Positions 39,356 to 53,405 of a stretch of DNA of 64,000 nt are shown here, piece after piece (within the stretch, counting starts at the first letter, position 1; each line of letters starts with the position of its first letter). Below the pieces are notes generated by a model that saw only the letters and a list, made by a program, of their open reading frames with translations, searched no databases and was not told where the DNA came from. Source of the DNA: Panopea generosa (taxonomy: Eukaryota > Mollusca > Bivalvia > Adapedonta > Hiatellidae); NCBI GenBank assembly GCA_029582155.1, contig CM055899.1, forward strand, positions 77,502,574-77,566,573. Direction: 5' to 3'. The translations under genes were made by a program, and so were the position numbers.

Positions 39356-42300
39356 TATTGTGATAATGTCTCTCTTGAGCCTGGCAGATAATAGTTCAAT
39401 AATAAAGGGATAATTTCTGCCTTGAACCTGGCAAATTATAGTTAAGTAATATAGTGATTATATCTGCCTTGAACATGGCAGATGGTAGTAAAATAATAGA
39501 GTGACAATGTCTGCATTGAGCATGTCAGATAAAAGTAAAGTAATAAAGTGATACAGTATGCCTTGAACCTAGCAGATCATAGTAAAGTAACACAGTGTTT
39601 ATATCTGCCTTGAACCTGGCAGAAAATAGTCAAGTAATATTGTGATAATGTCTGCTTTGAGCTTCGCAGATGATAGTAAAGTAATATAGAGATTTATTAA
39701 AGTAATATATTGGAAATGTCTACCTTGAGCATGGCAGATAAGAGTAAAGTAATATAGTGATAATGTCTGCCTTGAGCCTGGCAGATAATAGTAAAGTAAT
39801 AAAGTGATTATATCTGCCTTGAACCTTGCAGATAACAGTAAATTAATAAAGTGATAATGTCTGCCTTCAACGTGGCAGATAAAACATAATTAATATAGTA
39901 ATAATCTCTGCTTAGAACCTGGAAGATAATGATGAAGTAATATAGTGATAATGTCTGCCTTGGCCCTGGCAGTTGATAGCAAAGTAATATAGTGAAAATG
40001 TCTAACTTGAGCGTAGCAGATAAAGTAAATTAATATAGAGATCTTGTCTGCTTTGCGCCTGGCAGATAATAGTGAAGAAATATAGTGATAATATCTGCCT
40101 TTAGCCTGGCTGATAATAGTTAAGTAATATAGTTATAATGTCAGCCTTGAGCCTGGCAGATAATAGTAAAGTAATAAAGTGATTATATCTGCCTTGAGCC
40201 TGGCAGATAACAGTAAATTAATAAAGTGATAATGTCTGCCTTCAACGTGGCAGATAAAACATAATTAATATAGAAATAATGTCTGCTTAGAACCTGGAAG
40301 ATAATGATGAAGTAATATAGTGATAATTTCTGCCTTGAACCTGGCAGTTGATAGTAAAGTAATATAGTGAAAATGTCTAACTTGAACGTAGCAGATAAAG
40401 TAAATTAATATAGAAATATTGTCTGCCTTGCGCCTGGCAGATAATAGTGAAGAAATATAGTGATAATATCTGCCTTTAGCCTGGCACATAATAGTTAAGT
40501 AATAAAGTGATCATGTCTGCCTTGATCTTGGCAGATAATAGTTAAGTAATATAGGGATAATGTCTACCTTGAGCCTGGCAGATAATAGTTAAGTAAAATA
40601 GTGGTAATGTCTGCCTTGAGCCTGGCAGATAATAGTTCAGTAATAAATTGATAATGTTGGCCTTGAACCTGGCAAATAATAGTTAAGTAATATAATGATA
40701 ATGTCTGCCTTGAGCCTGGCAGATAATAGTTCAGAAATAAATTGATAATATCTGCCTTGAGCCTGGTAGACAATAGTTAAGCAATATAGTGATAAAGTCT
40801 GCCTTGAGCCTGGTAGATAATAGTTAAGTAATATTGTGATAATGTGCGTCTACAGCCTGGAAGATAATAGTTCTATAATATAGGGATAATTTCTGCCTTG
40901 AACATGGCAGATTATAGTTAAGTAATATAGTGATAATGTCTGCCTTGAGCCTGGCAGATTATAGTCAAGTAATATTGTGATAATGTCTACTTTGAACTTC
41001 GCAGATTATAGTAAAGTAATATAGAGATTTAGTAAAGTAATAGAGTGAAAATGTCTACAATGAGCATGGCAGGTAATAGTAAAGTAAGTAATACAGTGAT
41101 AATGTCTGCCTTTAGCTAGGCTGATAATAGTTAAGTGATATAGTTATCATGTCTGCCATGAGCCTGGCAGATAATAATTAAGTAATAAAGTGATTATATC
41201 TGCCTTGAACCTAGCAGATAACAGTCAATTAATATAGTGATAATGTCTGCCTTCATCGTGGCAGATGAAACATAATTAATAAAGTAATAATGTCTGCATA
41301 GAAACTGGAAGATAATGATAAAGTAATATAGTGATTATGTCTGCCTTGAACCTGGCAGATGATAGTAAAGTAATATAGTGAAAATGTCTAACTTGAGCGT
41401 GGCCGATAATGTAAATTAATATAGAGATATTGTCTGCCTTGCACCTGGCAGATAATACTGAAGAAATATAGTGATAATATCTGCCTTTAGCCTGGCTGAT
41501 AATAGTTAAGTACTATAGGTATAATGTCTGCCTTGAGCCTGGCGGATAATAGTAAAGTAATAAAGTGATTATATCAGCCTTGAGCCTGGCAGATAACAGT
41601 TAAGTAATAAAGTGATCATGTATGCCTTGATCCTGGCAGATAACAGTTAAGAAATATAGGGATAATGTCTGCCTTGAGCCTGGCAGAAAATAGTTATGTA
41701 ATATAGTGGTAATGTCTGCCTTGAGCCTGGCAGATAATAGTTCAGTAATAAATTGATAATGTCTTCCTTGATCCTGGCAAATAATAGTTAAGTAATATAA
41801 TGATAATATCTGCTTTCAGCCTGGCAGATAATAGTTCAGTAATAAAATGATAATGTCTGCCTTGAGCCTGGCAGACAATAGTGCAGCAATATAGTGATAA
41901 TGTCTGCCTTGAGCCTGGCAGATAATAGTTAAGTAATATTGTGATAATGTGTGTCTTGAGCCTGGCAGATAATAGTTAAGTAATATAGTGATTATATCTG
42001 CATTGAACCTGGCAGATGACAGTAAATTAATAGAGTTACAATGTCTGCATTGAGCATGTCAGATAAAAGTAAAGTAATAAAGTGATACTGTCTGCCTCGA
42101 ACCTGGCAGATCATAGTAAAGTTCGGACTTTTAATTTCTGTCTTGAACCTGGCAGAAAATAGTCAAGTAATATTGTGATAATGTCTGCTTTGAGCCTCGC
42201 AGATTATAGTAAAGTAATATAGAGATTTAGTCAAGTAATAAAGTGAAAAAGTCTAAAATGAGCATGGCAGGTAATAATAAAGTAATATAGTGTAATGTCT

Positions 42301-45300
42301 GCCTTGAGCCTGGCATATGATAGTTAAGTCATATAGTGAAAATGTCTAACTTGAGTTTGGCAGATAAAGTAAATTAATTAAGAGATATTGTCTGCCTTGC
42401 GCCTGGTAGATATAGTGAAGAAATATAGTGATAATATCTGCCTTAAGTCTGGCTGATAATAGTTAAGTAATATAGTTATAATGTCTGCCCTGAGCCTGGC
42501 AGGTAATAGTAGAGTAATAAAGTGATTATATCTGACTTGAGCCTTGCAGATAACAATAAAGTAATATAGGGATAATATTTACCTTGAGCCTGGCAGATAA
42601 TAGTTAAATAATATAGTGGTAATGTCTGCTTTGAGCCTGGCAGATAATAGTTCAGTAATAAATTGATAATGACTGCCTTGAGCCTGGCAAATAATAGTTA
42701 AGTATTATAATGATAATGTCTGCCTTGAGCCTGGCAGAAAATAGTTCAGTAATAATTTGATAATGTATGCCTTGAGACTGGCAGACAATAGTGAAGCAAT
42801 ATAGTGATAATGTCTGCCTTGAGCCTGGCAGATAATGATTAAGTAATATTGTGATAATGTGCGTCTTGAGCCTTGCAGGCAATAGTTCTATAATATAGGG
42901 ATAATTTCTGCCTTGAACCTGGCAGATTATAGTTAAGTAATATAGTGATAATGTCTGCCTTGAGCCTGGCAGATTATAGTTAAGTAATATAGTGATAATG
43001 TCTACCTTGAGCCTGGCAGATTATAGTTAATTAATATAGTGATAATGTCTGCCTTGAGACTGGCAGATTATAGTTAAGTAATATAGTGATAATGTCTGCC
43101 TTGAGCCTGGCAGATAAAAGTGAAGTTATATAGGGATAATGTCTGCTTTGAACCTGGCAGATAATAGTTAAGTAATATGGTGATTATATCTGCATTGAAC
43201 ATGGCAGATAACAGTAAAATGATAGATTGACAATGTCTACATTGAGCATGTCAGATAAAAGTAAAGTAATAAAGTGATACTGTCTGCCCTGAACCTTGCA
43301 GATCATAGTAAAGTAATAGAGTGTTAATGTCAGCCTTGAGCCTGGCAGACAATAGTGAAGCAATATAGTGATAATGTCTGCCTTGAACCTGGCATATTAT
43401 AATTAAGTAATATAGTGATAATGTCTGCCTTGAGCCTGGCAGATTATAGTTAAGTAATATCGTGATAATGTCTGCCTTGAGCCTGGCAGATTATAGTTAA
43501 GTAATAAAATGATAATGTCTGCCTTGATCCTGGCAAATAATAGTTAAGTAATAATTTGATAATGTATGCCTTGAGATTGGCAGACAATAGTGGAGCAATA
43601 TAGTGATAATGTCTGCCTTGAGCCTGGCAGATAATAATTAAGTAATATTGTGATAATTTGCGTCTTAAGCCTTGCAGGCAATAGTTCTATAATATAGCGA
43701 TAATTTCTGCCTTGAACCTGGCAGATTATAGTTAAGTAATATAGTGATAATGTCTGCCTTGAGCCTGGCAGATTATAGTTAAGTAATATAGTGATAATGT
43801 CTGCCTTGAGACTGGCAGATTATAGTTAAGTAATATAGTGATAATGTCTGCCTTGAGCCTGGCAGATAAAAGTGAAGATATATAGGGATAATGTCTGCTT
43901 TGAACCTGGCAGATAATAGTTAAGTAATATAGTGATTATATCTGCATTGAACATGGCAGATGACAGTAAAATGATAGATTGACAATGTCTACATTGAGCA
44001 TGTCAGATAAAAGTAAAGTAATAAAGTGATACTGTCTGCCCTGAACCTGGCAGATCATAGTAAAGTAATAGAGTGTTAATGTCAGCCTTGAACCTGGCCG
44101 AAAATAGTCAAGTAATATTGTGATAATGTCTGCTTTGAGCCTCGCAGATTTTAGTAAAGTATTATACAGATTTAGTAAAGTAATATAGTAAAAATGTATA
44201 CAATAAACATGGCAGGTAATAGTAAAGTAATATAGTGTAATGTCTGCCTTGAGCTTGGCTGATAATAGTTAAGTAATATAGTTATAATGTCTGCCTTGAG
44301 CCTGGCAGACAATAGTGAAGCAATATAGTGATAATGTCTGCCTTGAACATGGCATATTATAATTAAGTAATATAGTGATAATGTCTGCCTTAAGCCTGGC
44401 AGATTATAGTTAAGTAATATAGTGATAATGTCTGCCTTGAGCCTGGCAGATTATAGTTAGGTAATAAATTGATAATGTCTCCCTTGATCCTAGCAAATAA
44501 TAGTTAAGTAATATAATGATAATATCTGCCTTGAGGCTGGCAGATAATAGTTCAGTAATAAATTGATAATGTCTCCCTTGAGCCTGGCAGACAATAGTGA
44601 AGCAATATAGTGATAATATCTGCCTTGAACGTGGCAGATTATTCTGAAGTAATGTAGCTATAATGTATACCTTTAACCTGGCAGATAACAGTAAATTAAT
44701 AAAGTGATAATGTTTGCCTTCAGCCTGTCAGATAATATTATAAATTATTATAGTGATAATGTCTGCCTTGAACCTAGCATATTATAATAAATTTATACAG
44801 AGATAATGTTTGCATTGAGCCTGGAAGATAAGAGTTAAGTAATATAGCGATAATATCTGCCTTGAGCCTGGCAGATAATAGTTAAGTAATAAATTGATAA
44901 TGTCTGCCTTGAGCCGGGCAGATAATAGTTAAGTAATATTGTGATAATGTCTGTCTTGAGCCTGGCAGATAATAATTCAATAATATAGGGATAATTTCTG
45001 TCTTGAGCCTGGCAGATTATAGTTAAGTAATATAGTGATAATGTTTGCCTTGATCCTGGCAAATAATAGTTCAGTAATAATTTGATAATGTCTGCCTTGA
45101 GCCTGGCAGATAATCGTGAAACAATATAGTGATAATATCTGCCTTGAGCCTGGCCGATTATAGTTAAGTAATATTGTGATAATGTTCGTCTTCAACCTGG
45201 CAGGTAATAGTTCTATAATATAGGGACAATTTCTGCCTTGAACCTGGCAGATTAAAGTTACGTAATATAGTGATAATGTCTGCCTTGAGCCTGGCAGATA

Positions 45301-45319
45301 ATAGTAAAGTAATAAAGTG

Positions 45320-47860
45320 ATTATATCTGCCTTGAGACTGGCTGATAACAGTTAAGTAATGAAGTGATAATGTCTGCATTGAGCCTGGCAGATTATAGTT
45401 AAGTAATATAGTGGTAATGTCTGCCTTGAGCCTGGCAGATTATAGTTAAGTAATATAGAGATAATGTCTGCCTTGAGCCTTGCAGATAATAGTGAAATAA
45501 TATAGCGATACTGTGTGCCTTGAACCTGGCAGAAAATAGTTAAGTAATATAGTGATTATATCTGCCTTGAACCTGACAGATGACAGTAAAATAATAGATT
45601 GACATTGTCTACATTGAGCATGTCAGATAAAAGTAAAGTAATAAAGTGATACTGTCTGCCTTGAACCTGGCAGATCATAATAAAGTAACAGAGTGTTAAT
45701 GTCTGCCTTAAACCTGGCAGATAATAGTCAAGTAATATTGTGATAATGTCTGCATTGAGTCTCGCAGATAATAGTAAAGTAATATAGATATTTAGTAAAG
45801 TAATATAGTGAAAATGTCTACAATGAGCATGGTAGGTAATAGTAAAGTAATATAGTGTAATGTCTGCCTTGAGCCTGGCATATGATAGTTAAGTAATACA
45901 GTGATAATGTCTGCCTTGAGCCTGGCAAATAATAGTTAAGTTATACAGAGATAATGTCTACCTTGAGCCTGGAATATAATAGTTGAGTAATACAGGGATA
46001 ATGTCTGCCTTGAACCTGGCAGATAATAGTTAAGTAATATAGGGATAATGTCTGCATTGAGCCTGGCAGTTAACAGTTAAGTAATAAAGTGATAATGTCA
46101 GCCTTGAACCTGGCAGATAATTGTTAAGTTATATAGTGATAATGTCTGCATTGATCCTGGCAGATAATAGTTAAGTAATATAATGATAATATCTGCCTAG
46201 AACCTGGCAGTTGACATTAAAATAATGAATTGATAATGTCTGCATTGGGCATGTCAGATAAAATTTAAGTAATAAAGTGATAATGTCTGCCTTGAACCTG
46301 GCAGATAATAGTTCAGTAATACATTGATAATGTCTCCCTTGAGCCTGGCAGACAATAGTGAAGCAATATAGTGATAATGTCTGCCTTTAGCCAGGCTGAT
46401 AATAGTTAAGTAATATAGTTATAATGTATGCCTTGAGCCTGGCAGATAATAGTAAAGTAATCAAGTGATTATATCTGCCTTGAACCTAGCAGATAACAGT
46501 CAATTAATAAAGTGATAATGTCTGCCTCATCGTGGCAGATAAAACATAATTAATATAGTAATAATGTCTGCTTAGAACCTGGAAGATAATGATAAAGTAT
46601 TAAAGTGATAATGTCTGCCTTGAACCTGGCAGATGATAGAAAAGTAATATAGTGAAAATGTCTAACTTGAGCGTAGCAAATAAAGTCAATTAATATAGAG
46701 ATATTGTCTGCCTTGCGCCTTGCAGATAATAGTGAAGAAATATAGTGATAATATCTGCCTTTAGCCTGGCTGATAATAGTTAAGTAATGAAGTGATAATG
46801 TCTGCCTTGAGCCTGGCAGATTATAGTTAAGTAATATAGTGGTAATGTCTGCCTTGAGTCTGGCAGATTATAGTTAAGTAATATAGAGATAATGTCTGCC
46901 TTGAGCCTTGCAGATAATAGTGAAATAATATAGCGATACTGTGTGCCTTGAACCTGGCAGATAATAGTTCAGTAATATAGTGATTATATCTGCCTTGAAC
47001 CTGACAGATGACAGTAAAATAATAGATTGACATTGTCTACATTGAGCATGTCAGATAAAAGTAAAGTAATAAAGTGATACTGTCTGCCTTGAACCTGGCA
47101 GATCATAATAAAGTAACAGAGTGTTAATGTCTGCCTTAAACCTGGCAGATAATAGTCAAGTAATATTGTGATAATGTCTGCATTGAGTCTCGCAGATAAT
47201 AGTAAAGTAATATAGATATTTAGTAAAGTAATATAGTGAAAATGTCTACAATGAGCATGGTAGGTAATAGTAAAGTAATATAGTGTAATGTCTGCCTTGA
47301 ACCTGGCATATGATAGTTAAGTAATACAGTGATAATGTCTGCCTTGAGCCTGGCAAATAATAGTTAAGTTATACAGAGATAATGTCTACCTTGAGCCTGG
47401 AATATAATAGTTGAGTAATACAGGGATAATGTCTGCCTTGAACCCTGCAGATAATAGTTAAGTAATATAGGGATAATGTCTGCTTAGAACCTGGAAGATA
47501 ATGATAAAGTATTAAAGTGATAATGTCTGCATTGATCCTGGCAGATAATAGTTAAGTAATATAATGATAATATCTGCCTAGAACCTGGCTGTTGACATTA
47601 AAATAATAAATTGATAATGTCGGCATTGGGCATGTCAGATAAAATTTAAGTAATAAAGTGATAATGTCTGCCTTGAACCTGGCAGATAATAGTTCAGTAA
47701 TACATTGATAATGTCTCCCTTGAGCCTGGCAGACAATAGTGAAGCAATATAGTGATAATGTCTGCCTTTAGCCAGGCTGATAATAATTAAGTAATATAGT
47801 TATAATGTCTGCCTTGAGCCTGGCAGATAATAGTAAAGTAATAAAGTGATTATAACTGCC
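45320..47860 (+). repeat. ~1.43 kb tandem duplication in the right super-repeat
   Basis: Markers repeat at a constant 1,428 bp: CTGTGTGCC at 45511 and 46939, GACATTGTCTAC at 45601 and 47029, GGTAGGTAAT at 45831 and 47259. Further right the spacing drops by one monomer to 1,381 bp (AAATTTAAG at 46261 and 47642), so one 47 bp unit differs. The left super-repeat holds this stretch once, at about 26.08-27.18 kb, so the duplication appears private to the right copy. Confidence 0.82.
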
Positions 47861-50800
47861 TTGAGACTGGCTGATAACAGTTAAGTAATAAAGTGATAAT
47901 GCCTGCCTTGATCCTGGCAGATAATAGTTAAGTAATATAGGGATAATGTCTACCTTGAGCCTGGCAGATACTAGTTAAGTATTATAGTGGTAATGTCTGC
48001 CTTAAGCCTGGCAGATAATAGTTCAGTAATAAATTGATAATGTTTGAATTGAGCCTGGCAATTAATAGTTAAGTAATATAATGATAATGTATGCCTTGAT
48101 CCTGGCAGATAATAGTTCAGTAATAAATTGATAATGTCTGCCTTGAGCCTGGCAGACAATAGTGAAGTAATATAATTATAATGTCTGTCTTGAGCCTGGC
48201 AGATAATAGTTAAGTAATATTGTGATATTGTGCGTCTTGTGCGTGGCAGATAACAGTTCTATAATATAAGGATGATTTCTCCCTTGAACCTGGCAGATTA
48301 TACTTAAGTAATATAGTGATAATGTCTGCCTTGAGCCTGGCAGATTATAGTTATGTAATATAGTGATAATGTCTGCATTTAGCTTGGCAGATTATAGTTA
48401 AGTAATATAGTGATAATGTCTGCCTTGAGTCTGGCAGATAATAGTGAAGTAATATATGGATAATGTCTGCCTTGTACCTGGCAGATAATAGTTAAGTAAT
48501 ATAGTGATTATATCTGCATTGGATCTGGCAGATGACAGTAAAATATTAGAGTGACAATGTCTACATTGAGCGTGTCAGATAAAAGTAAAGTAATCAAGTG
48601 ATACAGTCTGCCTTGAACCTGGCAGATCATAGTAGAGTAACAGAGTGTAAATGTCTGCCTTTAACCTGGCAGATAATAGTCAAGTAAAATTGTGATAATG
48701 TCTGCTTTGAGCCTCGCAGATTATAGTCAAGTAATATAAAGATTTAGTAAAGTAATATAGTGAAAATGTCTACAATGAGCAGGGCAGGTAATAGTAAAGT
48801 AATGAAGTGTAATGTCTGCCTTGAGCCTGGCATATGATAGTTAAGTAATATAGGGATAATGTCTGCCTTGAGCCTGGCAGATAATAGTAAAGTAATGAAG
48901 TGATTATATCTGCCTTGAGCCTGGCAGATAACAGTTAAGTAATAAAGTGATCATGTCTGCCTTGATCCTGGCAGATAATAGCTAAGTAATATAGGAATAA
49001 TATCTACCTTGAGCCTGGCAGATAATAGTTAAGTAATAAAGTGGTAATGTCAGCCTTCAGCCTGGCAGGTAATAGTTAAGTAATAGAGTGATAATGTCTG
49101 CCTTGAGCCTGGCAGATTATAGTTAAGTAATAGAGTAATAATGTCTGCCTTGAGCCTGGCAGATAATAGTTCAGTAATCAATTGATAATGTCTGCCTTGA
49201 GCCTGGCAAATAAAAGTTAAGTAATATAAGATAATGTCTGCCTTGAGCCTGGCAGATTATAGTTCAGTTATAAATTGATAATGTCTGCCTTGAGCCTGGC
49301 AGATAATAGTGAAGCGATACAGTGATAATGTCTGCTTTGAGCCTGGCAGATAATAGTTAAGTAATATTGAGATAATGTGCGTCTTGAGCCTGACAGATAA
49401 TAGTTCTATTATATAGGGATAATGTCTGCCTTGAGCCTGGCAGATAATAGTGAAGTAATATAGTGATAATATCTGCCTCGAACCTGGCATATAATAATTA
49501 AGTTATATAGTGATTATATATGCGTTGAACCTGGCAGATGACAGTAAAATAATAGAGTGACAATGTCTACATTGAGCATATCAGATAAAAGTAAACTAAT
49601 ACAGTGATACTGTCTGCCTTGAACCTGGCAGATCATAGTTAAGTAACAGAGTGTTAATGTCTGCCTTAAACCTGGCAGGTAATAGTTAAGTTATATTGTG
49701 ATAATGTCTGCATTGAGCCTCACAGATTATTGTTAAGTATTATAGAGATTTAGTAAAGTAATATAGTGAAAATATCTACAATGAGCATGGCAGGTAATAG
49801 TAAAGTAATATAGTGATAATGTCTGCCTGTAGCCAGGCTGATAATAGTTAAGTAATATAGTTATAATGTCTGCCTTGAGCCTGGCAAATAATAGTAAAGT
49901 AATAAAGTGATTATATATGACTTGAACCTAGCAGATAACAGTTAATTAATCAAGTGTTAATGTCTGCCGTCATCGTGGCAGATAAAACATAATTAATATA
50001 GTAATAATGTCTGCTTAGAACCTGGAAGATAATGATCAAGTAATATAGTGATAATTTCTGCCTTGAACCTGGCAGATTATAGTTAAGTAATATAGTGATA
50101 ATGTCTGCCTTGAGCCTGGCAGATTATAGTTAAGTAATATAGAGATAATATCAGCCTTGAGCCTGGCAGATAATAGTGAAGTAATATAGGGATAATGTCT
50201 GCGTTGAACCTGGCAGATAATAATTAAGTTATATAGTGATTATATCTGCGTTGAACCTGGCAGATGACAGTAAAAAAATAGAGTGATTATATCTGCCTTG
50301 AGCCTGTCAGATAATAGTTAAGTAATACAGTGATTATATCTGCCTTGAGCCTGGCAGATAACAGTTAAGTAATAAAGTGATTATATCTGCCTTGAGCCTG
50401 GCAGATAACAGTTAAGTAATAAAGTGATCATGTCTGCCTTGATCCTGGCAGATAATAGTTAAGTAATATAGGGATAATGTCTACCTTGAGCCTTGCAGAT
50501 AATAGTTAAGTAATATAGTGGTAATGTCTGCCTTGAGCCTGGCAGGTAATAGTTCAGTAAAAAATTGATAATGTCTGCCTTGAGCCTGGCAAATGATAGT
50601 TAAGTAATATAATGATAATGTCTGCCTTGAGCCTGGCAGATAACAGTTAAGCAATTAAGTGATCATTTCTGCCTTGATCCTGGCAGATAATAGTTAAGTA
50701 ATACAGGGATAATGTCTAACTTGAGCCTGGCAGATAATAGTTAACTAATATAGTGGTAATGTCTGCCTTGCGCCTGGCAGATAATAGTTCAGCAATAAAT

Positions 50801-53379
50801 TGATAATGTCTGTCTTGAGCCTGGCAAATAATAATTAAGTAATATAATGATAATGTCAGCCTTGAGCCTGGCAGATAATAGTTCATTAATTATTTGATAA
50901 TGTCTGCCTTGAGCCCCGCAGACAATAGTGAAGCAATATAGTGATAATGTCTGCCTTGAGCCTGGCAGATGATAGTTAAGTAATATTGTGATAATGTGTG
51001 TCTTGAGCCTGGCAGATAATAGTTCTATAATATAGTGATAATGTCTGCCTTGAGCCTGGCATATTATAGTTAAGTAATATAGTGATAATGTCTGCCTTGA
51101 GCCTGGCAGATAATAGTGTAGTAATATAGGGATAATGTCTGCCTTGAACGTGGCAGATAATAGTTAAGTAATATAGTGATAATGTCTAACTTGAGCGTGG
51201 AAGATAAAGTAAATTAATATAGAGATATTGTCTGCCTTGCGCCTGGCAGATAATAGTGAAGAAATATAGTGATAATATCTTCTGCCTTTAGCCTGGCTGA
51301 TAATAGTTAAGTAATATAGTTATAATGTCTGCCTTGAGCCTGGCAGATAATAGTAAAGTAATAAAGTAATTATATCTGCCTTGAGCCTGGCAGATAACAG
51401 TTAAGTAATAAAGTAATCATGTCTGCCTTGATCCTGGTAGATAATAGTTAAGTAATATAGGGATAATGTCTACCTTGAGCCTGGCAGATAATAGTTATGT
51501 AATACAGTGGAAATTTCTGCCTTGAGCCTGGCAGATAATAGTTCAGTAATAAATTGATAATGTCTGCCTTGAGCCTGGCAAAAAATAGTTAAGTAATATA
51601 ATGATAATATCTGCCTTGAGCCTGGCAGATAATAATTCAGTAATAAATAGATAATGTCTGCCTTGAGCCTGGCAGACAATAGTGAAGTAATATAGTGATA
51701 ATATCTGCCTTGAGCCTGGCAGATAATAGTTAAGTAATAGTGTGATAATGTGCGTCTTGAGCGTGGCAGATAATAGTTCTATAATACAGGGATAATTTCT
51801 GCCTTGAACCTGGCAGATTATAGTTAAGTAATATAGTGATAATGTCTGCCTTGAGCCTGGCAGATTATAGTTCTGTAATAAAGAGATAATGTCTGCCTTG
51901 AGCCTGGCAGATAATAGTGAAGTAATATAGTGATTATATCTACCTAGAACCTGGCAAATGACAGTAAAATAATAGAGTGATAATGTATGCATTGAGCATG
52001 TCATATAAAAGTTAAGTAATAAAGTGATAATGTCTGCCTTGATCCTGGCAAATAATTGTTAAGTTATATAGTGATAATGTCTGCCTTGAGCCTGGCAGAT
52101 AATAGTTAAGTAACAAATTGATAATGTCTATCTGAAACCTGGCAGATAATTGTGAAGCAATATAGTGATAATGTCTGCCTTGACCCTGGCAGATAATTGT
52201 TAATTTATATAGTGATCATGTCTGCCGTGAGCCTGGCAGATAATAGTTAAGTAACAAATTGATAATGTCTGCCTTGAACCTGGCATATAATTGTGAAGCA
52301 ATATAGTGATGTCTGCCTTGAGCCTGGCAGATAATAGTTAAGTTATATAGTGATGATGTCTGCCTTGAGCCTGGCAGATAATAGTTAAGTAACAAATTGA
52401 TAATGTCTGCCTTTAACCTGGTAGAAAATTGTGAAGCAATATAGTGGTAAAGTCTGCCTGTGGCCTGGCAAATAATAATTAAGTAATATTGTGATAATGT
52501 CTGTCTTGAGTCTGGCAGATAATAGTTCAATAATATAGTGATAATGTCTGCCTTGAGCCTTGCAGATAATAGTTAAGTTATACAGAGATAATGTCTGCCT
52601 TGAGCCTAGAATATAATAGTTGAGTAATACAGGGATAATGTCTGCCTTGAACCTGGCAGATAATAGTTAAGTGATATAGATATAATGTCTGCCTTGAGCC
52701 TGGCAGTTAATAGTTAAGTAATAAAGTGATAATATCTGCCTTGAACGTGGCAGATTATTCTGAAGTAATATAGTTATAATGTCTACCTTTAACCTTGCAG
52801 ATAACAGGAAATTATTGAAGTGATAATGTTTGCCTTCAGCCTGGCAGATAATATTAAATTAATATAGTGATAATGTCTGCCTTGAGCCTAGCATATAATA
52901 GTAAATTAATAAAGAGATAATGTCTGTATTGAGCCTGGAAGATAAGAGTTAAGTAATATAGCGATAATGTCTGCCTTGAGCCAGGCAGATAATAGTTAAG
53001 TAATAAATTGATAATGTCTGCCTTGAGCCTGGCAGACAACAGTGAAGCAATATATTAATAATGTCTGCCTTGCGCCTGGCAGATAATAGTTAAGTAATAT
53101 TGCGATAATGTCTGTTTTGAGCCTGGCAGATAATAGTTCAATAATATAGGGATACTTTCTACCTTGAACCTGGCAGATTTTATTTAAGTAATGTAGTGAT
53201 AATGTCTGCCTTGAGCCTGGCAGATTATAGTTAAGTAATATAGGTATAATATCTACCTTGAACCTGGCAGATAATAGTTAAGTAATATAGTTATAATGTC
53301 TGCATTGAGCCTGGCAGGTAATAGTAAAGTAATAAAGTGATTATATCTGCCTTGAGCCTTGCAGATAACAGTAATGTAA

Positions 53380-53405
53380 TAAAGTGATCATGCAGATAAT
53401 AATTC
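53380..53405 (+). repeat. Truncated monomer
   Basis: The text jumps from GTGATCATG directly to CAGATAATAATTC, missing the TCTGCCTTGAGCCTGG part of the unit. Unlike the pair near 39331 and 59529, I found no second copy of this junction. Confidence 0.75.

Larger units (their letters stand above)
24950..44575 (+). repeat. ~19.6 kb super-repeat, left copy
   Basis: Rare monomer variants here recur in the same order in 44.58-62.0 kb. Matched markers (left to right copy): GAACGTGGC 25002/44627, ATAAGAG 25201/44828, GTGAAATAAT 26241/45492, TAGTTATG 27481/48348, GTTAACTAAT 30396/50740, CTGCTTTGGGG 38861/58636, TTGTCTGCAG 39331/59529, TAACAGTTAAGAAATA 41641/60897, CAATAARCAT 44201/61748. Offsets range from 17.5 to 20.9 kb. 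Offset changes between neighbouring markers are often near multiples of 47 bp (for example 423 bp = 9 monomers; 942 bp is close to 20 monomers), as expected for gain or loss of whole monomers. Boundaries are approximate. Homology in the middle (about 31-38 kb) is less clear because of block expansion. Confidence 0.7.
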
